58,861 nt of DNA, taken from NCBI GenBank assembly GCA_035495315.1, contig DATJGF010000078.1:1-58861 (forward strand), given 5' to 3'. Each line of letters begins with the position of its first letter. Within the stretch, counting starts at the first letter, position 1. The translations under genes were made by a program, and so were the position numbers. This DNA is from DATJGF01 sp035495315. GTDB lineage: Bacteria; Verrucomicrobiota; Verrucomicrobiia; Limisphaerales; UBA8199. This document shows, one piece after another, positions 35,583-45,093 of this stretch. The notes beneath the pieces were generated by a model. It was given only the letters and a program-made list of their open reading frames with translations. It did no database searches and was not told the origin of the DNA.

Positions 35583-36914
35583 ATGTATAAACAAAATGAC
35601 AGTGGTAGTGCCCAAACACGGCGGCAGTTCCTGGTCAAATCGAGTTTATTGGCCGGCGCATCGATGGCCGGAGCACTGGAGGTCAGCCGCAGCGCCTACG
35701 GGGCCGGTAGTGACCAGATCAAAATTGGTCTTATCGGTTGTGGGGGACGCGGATCGGGTTCGATTGCCAATGCGCTCTCGGTCAATCCAGGCGCGCGCCT
35801 CTACGCGATGGCAGATGCGTTTGCAGATCGTCTGGAAGCTGCCAAGACCCAGCTTCAACAAAAGTTCAGCAACCAGATGGAGCTGAACGAACGATGCTTT
35901 TCGGGCTTCGACGCTGCCCGGAAACTCATCGAGAGCGGTGTGCAAGTGGCGTTACTGACAACGCCACCGCACTTTCGCCCGATGCACATTGAAGCTTGTG
36001 TGGAGGCCGGGGTGCATGTTTTCGCAGAAAAGCCGATGGCGGTCGACGCTCCGGGTGTGCGCCGGGTGCTCGCTGCCGGAGAAAAAGCGCGCCAAAAGAA
36101 GCTGAGTTTTGTCAGCGGATTTCAAACACGCTACTCGCCTGCCGCCCGCGAGGAAGTGAAACGTGTTCACGATGGGGAAATCGGTGACATCGTTTCGATT
36201 GAAGGCGTCTATAATACCGGTCCGCTTTGGCATCGGGGACACCAAACCGAATGGACGGAAATGGAGTTCCAGATGCGCAATTGGTATTACTTCACCTGGC
36301 TCTCAGGCGACCACCTGGTCGAACAGCACGTTCACTTCCTGGACCTGGTGAACTGGCTGATGCACGAACGCCCGCCCATGCAGGCATGGGGCTATGGAGG
36401 CCGCTCCCAGCGTGTCGAATCCAAGTTTGGAGACATTTTCGACCACCACTCAGTGGTTTATGAATACGAAACCGGTCCGCGCGTTTACGCGCTGACCCGC
36501 CAGCAGTCGGGCTGTTTCAACGGCGTCTACGCGACAGTCTTCGGCACGAAGGGCCAATTGCGTCGGGGCGGTAACAAGAAGCAATCGGGCATTTTCGACA
36601 ACCAGGGCATGCTCAAATGGCAAGCGCCGACAGAATCGGAAATGCCGGAGGTGAACCGGTACCGTGACATGTTTGCCGCGATGCAGGCCGGTACACCGAT
36701 CAATGACAGCCTGACGATGGCGCGCAGCAGCATGCTGGCGATCCTGGGCCGCATGGCGACCCACAGCGGCCAGCGGATCACTTGGGAAGAAGCCTGGGCC
36801 TCGAACAAAGTCCTCGCCCCGGAGCGCTATGATTGGGCAGCCAATCCGCCGGTAATGCCGAACCCGGATGGCAACTATCCCCATCCGATCCCAGGAGTGA
36901 CGCAGGTGCTGTGA
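35583..36914 (+). CDS. Tat-exported Gfo/Idh/MocA oxidoreductase
   Basis: This 443-residue protein has a Tat signal TRRQFLVKSSLLAGA and the NAD-binding GLIGCGGRGSGS near residue 50. The catalytic-domain lysine is in EKPMAVDAPG, and a long second domain extends to the C-terminus (GFQTRYSPAAREEVKRV, SGDHLVEQHVHFLDLVNW). Such exported members accompany secreted glycan degradation and often pair with xylose-isomerase-like proteins, one of which is at 33686. The ATG follows AAGGAG at good spacing. Cofactor and substrate are not determined. Confidence 0.93.
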   Translation: MYKQNDSGSAQTRRQFLVKSSLLAGASMAGALEVSRSAYGAGSDQIKIGLIGCGGRGSGSIANALSVNPGARLYAMADAFADRLEAAKTQLQQKFSNQMELNERCFSGFDAARKLIESGVQVALLTTPPHFRPMHIEACVEAGVHVFAEKPMAVDAPGVRRVLAAGEKARQKKLSFVSGFQTRYSPAAREEVKRVHDGEIGDIVSIEGVYNTGPLWHRGHQTEWTEMEFQMRNWYYFTWLSGDHLVEQHVHFLDLVNWLMHERPPMQAWGYGGRSQRVESKFGDIFDHHSVVYEYETGPRVYALTRQQSGCFNGVYATVFGTKGQLRRGGNKKQSGIFDNQGMLKWQAPTESEMPEVNRYRDMFAAMQAGTPINDSLTMARSSMLAILGRMATHSGQRITWEEAWASNKVLAPERYDWAANPPVMPNPDGNYPHPIPGVTQVL

Positions 36915-36935
36915 CGGGATTAGAGTTTGACTGAA

Positions 36936-38927
36936 TCACGCGCTGACTCTAGCGCTCTCCCGCGCCTGAGGATCGTTGGGATCCAACTGCTCGGCCGGAA
37001 CGGTCCAGACGACATCGAGGGCTTCGTGGCTATTCAGCGCTTCGGAAATGCTCATGATAACGGTCCCAAACTCACTCAGCCGGTTCAAGACCTTGGTTAG
37101 GATTGCTTCGGTCACTCCGAATTGCCGGCGATAATTCTCGCTCAAAAGAAACACCACGCGCTGACGGGCATCCAGCCCAACCGCAGCCAAACTGACATCG
37201 ATGCCTTCGAGTCCCTGTTGCTGGGTGCCAATAAAAGCAACCCCGTTGCAAAACCGCACGAGCTGGCCTTGGTTAAGAAAACCGAGGCTGCGTTTCTCCG
37301 TGAGAAAAATCCCTTTGAATACCGGGTCTTCGATATCCATCAACTCGCCGAGACTGATAAACCAACAGGGACTCGGGCCGAACTTGCCTTCACTCGAATT
37401 GCCAAACCACTGGGCCATTTTGCCATAAGCCAGGCAAGCGAACCAATCATGCTGGAGAGCAGGTTGAGTGAGGACGTCTGTTAGCCACAGATTTGGAGAA
37501 GGCTGGTCTGCCTCAATTAGTTTGGAACTGGGCGCAAGTATGTCAGGTTCGAGAGAGTTCTCGAGAACCAGCGGTTTGGTCTGCGCCACTTCGGGCGGGG
37601 GCTTGGAGGGCTTAAATAAAGCCTGTTGTTTAGGGAGTGGAGACGCTTGTGTTTCAAGCTGAACCCGAACCCGTTTCGGCAACGGAGAGGCGGTGGGCGC
37701 CGGCCCGGCTTCGCGTGCCATATCAGGCGGCGCGGCGGCTTTTGCATGCCGATGAATGGCAGGATGATTGAAGACCATAGTCAGTTCCGCCGCATTCAGC
37801 CGCAGGAGATTGAGCGGTTGACTCAAACAGATGCTCAACAGGCGATCCTCATCATCCGTCAGACTAACCGTGTTTTCAGGCCCCCAGGCCAGGTACTGCT
37901 CTCTGCCATCCGGCGTCTTTTGCTTAAACACCAGGTCAGGGGGTATGAATTTGACAATGATCTCCTCGTGCAGCAGGCCGCAGTGGTCCCGGTCCTGCAA
38001 TAACTCCAAGGATTCTTGATTTAGGTGGTGTCGGTGAATCTCCGGCACGCCGCCTACCAGTACCGGAAACTGGATATCGAATCCTGTGGGGGCAGCGGCA
38101 TTGAGAAGTACGACGACTTCCTTGGCGTGTCCGGTGGTCGCCGTTGTAATATAGCGCTCATTAAGGCTCTGCTCCAACCGAGCGGCCTCGTTGCGACCTT
38201 TTTCGAAACTGTATAATTCGCCGTCCAACTCGACCCAATCATGCAAGGCTCCGCATTGGAGGTTATGCGGCTTGCGGATCAAGCCCTGCTGATAAAGGCT
38301 GTTGAACCCGGCGACGGTCAACCCAATCGATGCCAGTATTTCTCGTCCTTCTATGCAGTGGATATGGACCTGGCCTCGCTTATCCACCTCTACGCGAACG
38401 TGCCGCCCCAGCGAACCCGGCTGGACAACAGATACCGCGGGTTGTGGCGGAGGCTGTTTTTTTCGTTTGAGCTCCAGAGTTTCTGTTTCGAAACGAAGCC
38501 ACTCATTGAACAGTCGCTCGAGTTTGGTGGAGCCAGCCGGATCATTCAGCGCGACGGTTTCGCCGGCAATTTTGACGTGATCAGGAGCAATCTCCAGACC
38601 GGCGGGTTCAGCCGGTAGTTTGCCCCGCGCGGTCCACTTGTAATGATCCAACTGAGTCCAATTCTTCAACGGCACCAGTTCGATCGTTTCGGCGCCCAAC
38701 CTCATTGTGAACACCGCGAAGTCCTTGCCTTTTCTACTTGGGCCTGGAAGCACAACCCGCTTGCCTACTCTGATCTCAGGTGGTTTGGCGGGCAGGGAGA
38801 TGCTCTGCGGCTGTGTCCCCGGTTGGTTGCGTTGGTTCGAGGCCGGGATTGCAGCAGAAAAAGGAGGCTTTGGATCAAGCCAGTCGCCATCCGGCTGGTT
38901 CTGCGTTGCTGGCGGGTTTGTCCACAT
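36936..38927 (-). CDS. Large protein of unknown function
   Basis: This 663-residue protein has no signal peptide or membrane helix. An N-terminal Pro/Gln-rich stretch (about 1-60) is followed by a beta-rich region. A central segment has HIHCIEGREILASIG and ITTATTGHAKEVVVLLN. A Pro/Lys-rich linker (about 400-480) precedes a C-terminal domain with WFACLAYGKMAQWF, FISLGELMDIEDP and QLVRFCNGVAFIGTQ. It ends in an amphipathic helix region. No known family is recognised. The codon usage resembles its neighbours, so it is a real gene. It is followed by a second unknown gene in the same direction at 39064. Confidence 0.75.
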   Translation of the reverse strand: MWTNPPATQNQPDGDWLDPKPPFSAAIPASNQRNQPGTQPQSISLPAKPPEIRVGKRVVLPGPSRKGKDFAVFTMRLGAETIELVPLKNWTQLDHYKWTARGKLPAEPAGLEIAPDHVKIAGETVALNDPAGSTKLERLFNEWLRFETETLELKRKKQPPPQPAVSVVQPGSLGRHVRVEVDKRGQVHIHCIEGREILASIGLTVAGFNSLYQQGLIRKPHNLQCGALHDWVELDGELYSFEKGRNEAARLEQSLNERYITTATTGHAKEVVVLLNAAAPTGFDIQFPVLVGGVPEIHRHHLNQESLELLQDRDHCGLLHEEIIVKFIPPDLVFKQKTPDGREQYLAWGPENTVSLTDDEDRLLSICLSQPLNLLRLNAAELTMVFNHPAIHRHAKAAAPPDMAREAGPAPTASPLPKRVRVQLETQASPLPKQQALFKPSKPPPEVAQTKPLVLENSLEPDILAPSSKLIEADQPSPNLWLTDVLTQPALQHDWFACLAYGKMAQWFGNSSEGKFGPSPCWFISLGELMDIEDPVFKGIFLTEKRSLGFLNQGQLVRFCNGVAFIGTQQQGLEGIDVSLAAVGLDARQRVVFLLSENYRRQFGVTEAILTKVLNRLSEFGTVIMSISEALNSHEALDVVWTVPAEQLDPNDPQARESARVSA

Positions 38928-39063
38928 GCGAACGGACGTTTGCCATTAGTCAGAGCTTTGCGAACCAGATGGAAGGCTAATCCTGATGCGCTGCATTTGC
39001 AAGCGTGTTATGCTCGTGCGGAATTGAGGGGGCATTCGGGGACGGTCATCCGAACGCAGAAAT

Positions 39064-39984
39064 TTATTGGGGCTTTTCCGGCCGGCCGATCATCGCCTGC
39101 CAAGGATCGGGGACATCGGTAAGTCTTATCAAACAATCCTTTTCTCCAGGCGTCATCGTGAGCAACTCATCCTTGGTGGGCGCGTGATAATCACCCGGGC
39201 TGCGCGCATACACCAGATCTGTATTCCTGAGGTAGCGGCCCACACTCTCGATGACAAAGCCGGCATTGAAAGCCGCTTCGGTGAGTGTGTGCTTATCTTT
39301 GGTCACGCTGATCACGCAGACGCGGCTCTTGCCTGCGGGGGTTGCATGCTCGAGGAACACGCCCACGTCCGGGTCCACATGAAATTCCTGCCAGCGCTGC
39401 ATCAAACGGCGGATCAACTCCGCTTCTCGGGGGTCCGCCAGGTTCGACGACTGCACCTGCCGGGCGGCCGACTCGCGCCACGTGCGCGCAAGGCAATTCA
39501 CCTTCATGCAAGTGCCCAGGAATGCTTTCAGCATCGACTCGCTCCAGGCGACGCCGCTGGCGGGAGTGAAGAGGCGCCCCTGTTGCTGTGGAGATTCGGT
39601 CTTGGGCATGGGCTCGGCGACCTGAGCCGGCTCTCCCGTGTGCTCGATTGCCTCGCAGGCTCCAAGCACCTCTGTCACATCCACCCGTTCCCCCGTATCC
39701 GCAATTGCATCCGCGGTCCAGTGCGCATCGGTAGCCGCCTTGTATAAGGTCGTGCCCACCCGGTAGCGCAAGGCGGTCAATACACCGACCAACAGGAGCA
39801 GCGCGCCGGCAAGGAAATAGAAAAACACCCGCACAAACCCGCCGACGGGACGCAGGTTCGGCAAAGTGTCAGGGTCGACGTCAAGATGGGTCTGCGCGGA
39901 AATGGACGGGAGGAGTCCTGAGAGGCACATCCACAATGCGCCAATCAGGATTATCCGCAGAGTCAACGTATGCAGCGCGCGCAT
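39064..39984 (-). CDS. Unknown protein with signal and transmembrane segment
   Basis: This 306-residue protein has a signal-like N-terminus (LTLRIILIGALWMCLSGLLPSISAQ) and a membrane helix at about 50-70 (VRVFFYFLAGALLLLVGVLTAL). A cytoplasmic or periplasmic domain follows (FTPASGVAWSESMLKAFLGTCM; RVCVISVTKDKHTLTEAAFN). The arrangement suggests a membrane-attached soluble domain. No domain is recognised. It is transcribed leftward and probably precedes the 36936 gene in one unit, with about 136 bp between them. Confidence 0.75.
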   Translation of the reverse strand: MRALHTLTLRIILIGALWMCLSGLLPSISAQTHLDVDPDTLPNLRPVGGFVRVFFYFLAGALLLLVGVLTALRYRVGTTLYKAATDAHWTADAIADTGERVDVTEVLGACEAIEHTGEPAQVAEPMPKTESPQQQGRLFTPASGVAWSESMLKAFLGTCMKVNCLARTWRESAARQVQSSNLADPREAELIRRLMQRWQEFHVDPDVGVFLEHATPAGKSRVCVISVTKDKHTLTEAAFNAGFVIESVGRYLRNTDLVYARSPGDYHAPTKDELLTMTPGEKDCLIRLTDVPDPWQAMIGRPEKPQ

Positions 39985-40191
39985 AGCAACTCAAAGCTTT
40001 GCCCTGATAATGACTATAATCCTGTGTTTTGTAAATACCTATGCTGCTGCCGAAAATTGGCTTGGCCTTTGCCTCTATCAGGGATTGTCCCCAGCTAATA
40101 GAGCGTAGCAGTTAAACAATTGCAGTTTGACGCGTCCGTAAGACCGTTTTTCTGGCTTCTATCCCGGTTGTTTGCTTTTGCCGTGACGGAC

Positions 40192-40833
40192 CTATTTGTA
40201 CTTGGCGAGCTCCGCACTGACGCGGTCTAGTTCGGTCTCCACGTCTTTGAGCTCATCGACTACGTCCGCTCCGTGCCAATTGGCATTCTTGATTAGATTC
40301 TTGGCTGATTTCACGCTCTCGCGGCTAAGTTCGGCGTCGAGCAGCTTTTTGATGTCGTTCAGTTCCGACATGAACGGCACCAGCTCATCGCGCGCTTCGG
40401 TCATGGCCTTAATAATCTTGCCGTAAGATTTCACCCGCTTTTCATACCGTTTTTTGGCCTGGTCGCGGATGTCAGCGTTGGCGATGGAATTGATCTGATC
40501 TTCCCACGCCTGGAAATAGGCTTTCCCCTTTTCCTGCATGCTCATGACCCGCTCCCTGGCAGTCTTGGCGTTATCCTCCATCTTGGCCAATTCGGCCGTG
40601 TATTTGTCGAGTTGTGCCCGCAAGTCGATACTCGGTGTCTGCATGCGGTTGAGTTCCTCCAGGGTCAGTCCAACCTGATTGCGGATTTTGGCGGTGCCCT
40701 CGCGCATAGCATCGATTTTGGCTCTGGCTTCTTTCGCCTGGTCGCCCGATTCGGCGGCTCGCGTTGCAGCCACGGGCTCCGTGGCCAATACCAGCAGCGC
40801 CGCGAGGCTGGTTAGTTGAAATGTTGACTTCAT
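40192..40833 (-). CDS. DUF2959-family periplasmic coiled-coil protein
   Basis: This 213-residue protein has a signal peptide (LTSLAALLVLATEPVAATRA) and then an almost entirely helical, highly charged mature part with heptad-like spacing (AKMEDNAKTARERVMSMQEKG, AWEDQINSIANADIR). The sequence resembles DUF2959 proteins, which are predicted periplasmic coiled-coil proteins of unknown role. It stands alone between two genes of unknown function and a gap. Confidence 0.85.
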   Translation of the reverse strand: MKSTFQLTSLAALLVLATEPVAATRAAESGDQAKEARAKIDAMREGTAKIRNQVGLTLEELNRMQTPSIDLRAQLDKYTAELAKMEDNAKTARERVMSMQEKGKAYFQAWEDQINSIANADIRDQAKKRYEKRVKSYGKIIKAMTEARDELVPFMSELNDIKKLLDAELSRESVKSAKNLIKNANWHGADVVDELKDVETELDRVSAELAKYK

Positions 40834-41340
40834 ACGTATGTTCCTTTCTTGTTGTTTTTATTTGCTGCGAATATCGGGAAACCAATGGAATTTCCTTTGG
40901 GTATCAGTTTCATCGTTGTTTATAGCAATGTCGGCACGGACGCTTGGCTCGACGCCGGGTGGGCCGCGAAGGATTACGACACGCCATTGTCACAAGAGGC
41001 GAGACGGTGGCAATGGGGGGATATCCCCCATTGTTAGAGGTTTGCTCGCCATCGTGGCATTCGCCGCGGTTGTCATCACGGTTCGGCTGCATTCACCCGG
41101 TTCGCGGGTAGTTCCCTTTGCCTATGGATTTGTGGGCGGGTATGCAGGGATGGAATTGTGGCTGCGTGGGCTTGGGCCGGCGGTTGCTGCCGTGAATCGA
41201 ACCAGGGGCTGTTCATCCGCCTGTCCATATTGAAATTCGTGTTGGAGCCTGTGGTGCAACCCTACGGCACCATTGAGCGCGCACTTCAAAGTGAACCGTC
41301 AGTCTTATAAACTGAGTCGCACTCGATGAGTGCCTGAACC
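40834..41340. other. 500-bp gap with a possible remnant reading frame
   Basis: Several frames are open, but none is convincing. One (40838-41233) has a hydrophobic stretch (LLAIVAFAAVVITVRLHSPG) that could be a membrane helix. Its first half has no coding character. It may be a decayed small membrane gene. No repeat or RNA is seen here. Confidence 0.35.
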
Positions 41341-43830
41341 ATGAGAATTGCTTGCTTCGTCTGTGGCGCGCTGATCGTAACAGCGGCCTGGTGCGCCACC
41401 GGCCAGGCACTCGTTACGCCGGGCGAGCTGGCCCGCAGGGACGCCTGGGTCAAGACAAGTTTCGCCTCCCTCCCTCCAGCTAAACTTCCGCCCGGGTTGC
41501 TCGTGCTCGCCAACAACGATCCCGTCATCAAGAACAATCGTCATCATAAGCCGCTCAATATCGCTGGGAGGCCATACACCCACGGACTCTTCTGCCATGC
41601 GCTCAGCAAAGTCATCGTCCAGCTTCCCGGACCGGGCCGGACCTTCACCGCCGTTGTCGGGATCGACAGCAACGAACAGACAAGCGGTGGCCGGGGGAGT
41701 GTCGTTTTCTCCGCCAGCGTAAAGGGCCGCCAGGCGTTTCAGTCCGCCGTGCTACATGAGGGCGACTCCGGCGCACTCGTCAAGGTGGACCTCGACGGCT
41801 CTGACAGCTTTGTGCTGGAAGTTGGGGATGCCGGTGACGGGATTGCCTGCGATCAGAGTGACTGGGCCGAGGCAAAGGTCGTTCTGGCCGACGGCAAAGA
41901 ACTCTGGCTGGCCGAACTTCCTTTCCTCGATCAAACCCTCGCCAGCGGACTCCCTTTTTCATTTATCTACGATGGCCGCCATTCGCTGGAAGTGCTGCCC
42001 TCCTGGCGCCACGAGGAATCCAGCCGAAAGCTGGACGATGCGCGAACCGAACGCACCATTCTCTGGACCGAACCGCGCTCAGGTCTTCTGCTCCGGTGCG
42101 TCTCGGTCGAATACGCCGCCTTTCCCCTCGTCGAGTGGACCCTCTATTTCAAGAACCTCGGCACCCACGATACGCCGATCATTTCGGATATCTTCCCGCT
42201 CGATACTGCGTTCCTCCGCAGTGAGAACGGGGATTTTGTGCTGCACCATCACGCCGGCAGCACTGCTACGATGGACGACTATCGCCCCTACGAAACGCGG
42301 CTCACGCCTGTCACCAAGCTGCGCCTGGCTGCGTCCGGCGGCCGGGGCAGCGACACTTGCTGGCCTTATTTCAACGTCGATTGGGGAAATGAGGGTGCCA
42401 TTGCCGCCGTCGGATGGCCGGGACAGTGGGCGGCCACATTCACGCACGACGATGGCCGGATGTTGCAGGCCCGCGCCGGCCAGGAACACACCCGCTTCAA
42501 GCTGCTGCCAGGCGAGGAAGCCCGAAGCCCGCTGATCGTTCTACAATTCTGGGAGGGCGATTGGATCAAGGCCCAGAATGTGTGGCGACGCTGGATGGTC
42601 GCGTACAACATCCCCCGACTGAACGGAAGGCTCCCGCCTCCTTTGCTGCCCGGCGGCAGTTCGAATCAGATGAACGAAATGCAAAATGCCAACGAGGAGA
42701 ATCAGATTCAGTTCGTCGATGGTTACCTCGACAACGGCATTCCCATCACCTTTTGGTGGATGGATGCCGGGTGGTACCCCTTCAAAGAAGGTTGGTGGAA
42801 TACCGGCACCTGGGAACCGGACGCCAAGCGTTTCCCGCACGGGCTGCGCGCCGTCACCGACCACGCCCATCGGCGCGGTGTCAACGCGCTCCTTTGGTTC
42901 GAACCCGAACGCGTCCAACCCGGCACCTGGCTATACCTGAACCACCCTGAGTGGCTCCTCGGCAAAGACGGCAACCAAAAACTGCTCAACCTGGGCAACG
43001 AAGCCGCCCGCCAGTGGGTCACCGACCACACCCACAGGCTCATGCAGGAACAAGGCATTGATATTTACCGCCAGGACTTCAACATGCCGCCCCTGGATTA
43101 CTGGCGCGCCAACGACGCCCCCGATCGACAGGGCATCACCGAGATCCAACACATCACCGGATATCTCGCCTTCTGGGACGAGCTGCGGCGTCGTAATCCC
43201 GGACTGCTGATTGACACCTGTGCCTCCGGCGGGCGCCGCAACGATCTGGAGACCCTCCGCCGCTCCGTCCCCCTGCACAAGAGCGACATGGAGTACCCCA
43301 ATCTGACTTCCAAACAAACCCAGTTCTACGGTCTCGCTTTTTGGGAGCCCTACTTTGGCGCGCCGGTCTACCCCGCCGATCACGTCGATGTCTACGGTTT
43401 CCGCTCGGGCATTTCTCTCCTGACCGGCCTTGGTTACGATTCTCGGCGCAAGGACCTCGACTTTGCGCTGCTGCGCAACCTCGTCGCTGAGCGCGACGAG
43501 GTTGTGCCAAATTACTACGGAGATTATTACCCGCTCACAGCCTGGAGTGCTGAACCCGACGTCTGGATTGCCTGGCAATTTGATCGGCCCGACGAAGGTA
43601 AAGGCGTCATCCAGGCCTTTCGCCGGCCAGCCAGCGTCTATGAAAGTGCACGCTTTAAATTGCGTGGCCTCGAGCCAACGGCGCGTTACTCCTTGACCAA
43701 TTTCGACGTGCCGGGCACGACCGAGGCAAAAGGTAGTGAGTTGATCGATCAGGGCTTGCTGGTCACTATTCCGGCACGGCCAGGCGCCGTGATCATCACC
43801 TATTCCCGCGCTCATCTCAGTGCCAAGTGA
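41341..43830 (+). CDS. Alpha-galactosidase (GH36) with NPCBM domain
   Basis: This 829-residue secreted enzyme has a signal peptide (CFVCGALIVTAAWCATG), an NPCBM carbohydrate-binding domain at about 35-180 (YTHGLFCHALSKVIVQLPG, AVVGIDSNEQT) and a GH36 catalytic barrel. The nucleophile is Asp579 in YRQDFNMPP and the acid/base is Asp635 in CASGGRRNDLE. WWMDAGWYPFKEGWW is also typical. It should release galactose from alpha-galactosides outside the cell. It is surrounded by genes of unknown function, not a classic utilisation locus. Confidence 0.95.
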   Translation: MRIACFVCGALIVTAAWCATGQALVTPGELARRDAWVKTSFASLPPAKLPPGLLVLANNDPVIKNNRHHKPLNIAGRPYTHGLFCHALSKVIVQLPGPGRTFTAVVGIDSNEQTSGGRGSVVFSASVKGRQAFQSAVLHEGDSGALVKVDLDGSDSFVLEVGDAGDGIACDQSDWAEAKVVLADGKELWLAELPFLDQTLASGLPFSFIYDGRHSLEVLPSWRHEESSRKLDDARTERTILWTEPRSGLLLRCVSVEYAAFPLVEWTLYFKNLGTHDTPIISDIFPLDTAFLRSENGDFVLHHHAGSTATMDDYRPYETRLTPVTKLRLAASGGRGSDTCWPYFNVDWGNEGAIAAVGWPGQWAATFTHDDGRMLQARAGQEHTRFKLLPGEEARSPLIVLQFWEGDWIKAQNVWRRWMVAYNIPRLNGRLPPPLLPGGSSNQMNEMQNANEENQIQFVDGYLDNGIPITFWWMDAGWYPFKEGWWNTGTWEPDAKRFPHGLRAVTDHAHRRGVNALLWFEPERVQPGTWLYLNHPEWLLGKDGNQKLLNLGNEAARQWVTDHTHRLMQEQGIDIYRQDFNMPPLDYWRANDAPDRQGITEIQHITGYLAFWDELRRRNPGLLIDTCASGGRRNDLETLRRSVPLHKSDMEYPNLTSKQTQFYGLAFWEPYFGAPVYPADHVDVYGFRSGISLLTGLGYDSRRKDLDFALLRNLVAERDEVVPNYYGDYYPLTAWSAEPDVWIAWQFDRPDEGKGVIQAFRRPASVYESARFKLRGLEPTARYSLTNFDVPGTTEAKGSELIDQGLLVTIPARPGAVIITYSRAHLSAK

Positions 43831-43937
43831 GCGCAGGTCGCAAAGACGAGTCTTACTGTGAATTCAACTAGTGGACTACTAAATGGACTACTCCGGGCTC
43901 TTTCGAAAAAATAGATCCACCTAAGCCCTTGATAATA

Positions 43938-44014
43938 TGGCGCGTCCGGCAGGACTTGAACCTGCAACCTTCTGATCCGAAGTCAGAAGCTCTATCCAAT
44001 TGAGCTACGGACGC
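43938..44014 (-). tRNA. tRNA-Arg(TCG)
   Basis: On the minus strand the acceptor arms GCGTCCG and CGGACGC pair, with a G discriminator followed by an encoded CCA (43938-43940). The D-loop segment is AGCTCAATTGGATAGAGC, and the T-arm is GCAGGTTCAAGTCCTGC. The anticodon loop CTTCGGA gives anticodon TCG, which reads CGA arginine codons. Confidence 0.97.
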
Positions 44015-44345
44015 GTGCGAAGCGTGAGCGTGCGGTTTTGAGTGTTTGTTTCGACCGAACGCAGGAGAAGTATGGCACAGGCGTGATGAGGCCCGCAAGG
44101 AAATCGCCTGTGAGTTAAATGGAGATAAATGAACGGGGAAATCTCGAACACTTAGCTGGAAGGGAGTCAGGGTACGGTTGATGGCGTGCACGGCGGCGCC
44201 CAATTCACAGGGTTCGAGCGATGTTGCGCAATTAGACCTGGTGGATGAGTTGGCGCCTCGATTCACCGGCTACAGATGAGAGCCGGTTCGGTCATTCAGG
44301 TAAAAACCCCATTTACGCTGAAGTCGTTCGGATAAAGTCTTGGGC
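44015..44345. other. Gap upstream of the DUF883 gene and tRNA
   Basis: About 330 bp with no supported gene. It must hold the promoter of the leftward tRNA and of the rightward DUF883-like gene. The open frame on the minus strand is a tRNA shadow. Confidence 0.4.
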
Positions 44346-44597
44346 ATGCGCAAAACAGGCAATGGATATCATGTCGAGGTAAGTCAGTTTTTAGAGGATT
44401 TGAAGACCGTCGTGCGAGAAGGGCAGGACCTCCTGAAATCAGGTTTCGGCGGACTGAAGGAGCAAACACTCAGTGGCGTAGAGACGGCGACGGAATTCGC
44501 CCGCGAAAGTCCTTATAAGGCTGTTGGGATCGGCTTTGCGGTAGGCTTAGTGGCTGGGTTGGGTGCGGCACTGTTGTTTATGCGCGGAGAGGACTAA
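44346..44597 (+). CDS. DUF883/ElaB-like membrane-anchored protein
   Basis: The ATG at 44346 gives 83 residues (a TTG lies two codons upstream). An N-terminal amphipathic helix (VSQFLEDLKTVVREGQDLL) is followed by the typical ESPYKAVGIGFAVGLVAGLGAA anchor. The layout, with a hydrophobic glycine-rich C-terminal helix and a short basic end, matches the ElaB/YqjD family, tail-anchored inner-membrane proteins known to bind ribosomes in stationary phase in E. coli. Confidence 0.88.
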   Translation: MRKTGNGYHVEVSQFLEDLKTVVREGQDLLKSGFGGLKEQTLSGVETATEFARESPYKAVGIGFAVGLVAGLGAALLFMRGED

Positions 44598-44940
44598 CGG
44601 CCCAAACGACAGTGATCAAAGATCAGAAGAGAGGTGTCAGGGTGTGAGATATTTGACTCCTACGACCAACGAAGAGGCAAGATTGCTAATGCCGATAATG
44701 GCAACATGAATTTTGTTGGCGCCACTCCGAGCAGCTACGACCCTGGTCTGAGTTTGGCTGAAGCTCCACGTCAGCAATCCTTGCCTGAAATGAATCGGCG
44801 CGTCAGTGGGGTGCTAACTGAATACACGCATAGGGATGGACCTGCCTTTATTTTGCACAAGGAAACGGGGTATTGTCCCAATTTGTCTTGGCACTGACAA
44901 CGGATAGATTTGGCAGCATGCCGAACTCAGCGGAGAGGAC
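44598..44940. other. Gap before the truncated epimerase
   Basis: No convincing gene. An 87-codon open frame in this gap (44634-44897) has no recognisable domain and no good ribosome site. No promoter or repeat is clear. Confidence 0.4.
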
Positions 44941-45093
44941 ATGAGTAAACGAATTCTGATTCCCGGCGGAGCCGGCTTTATCGGGTCCCATCTTGCCGAT
45001 GAATTACTGGAGATGCCTTTGAGGTTATTGCGCAGGGTCTGTTTGGCTCGCACATCGCCGATCACCAACTCAGCAATTGAGGAGAGTTCATGA
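44941..45093 (+). pseudogene. Internally deleted NAD-dependent epimerase
   Basis: The 50-codon frame begins MSKRILIPGGAGFIGSHLAD, the start of an extended SDR/epimerase Rossmann fold, then abruptly becomes unrelated sequence. It ends with a TGA that overlaps the ATG of the glycosyltransferase at 45090 (ATGA). An epimerase gene in this position would normally be about 300 residues. The simplest explanation is loss of the middle of the gene in a way that still leaves the stop-start overlap, and thus translation of the next gene, intact. Confidence 0.7.

Noticed and set aside
43868..44266. Open reading frame on the minus strand across the tRNA gene
   Set aside because: The sequence ASVAQLDRASDFGSEGCRF is the typical translation of a tRNA gene. 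It is a shadow of tRNA-Arg.
44634..44897. 87-codon frame in the gap after the DUF883 gene
   Set aside because: It has no ribosome site, no conserved domain and ends before the epimerase remnant.
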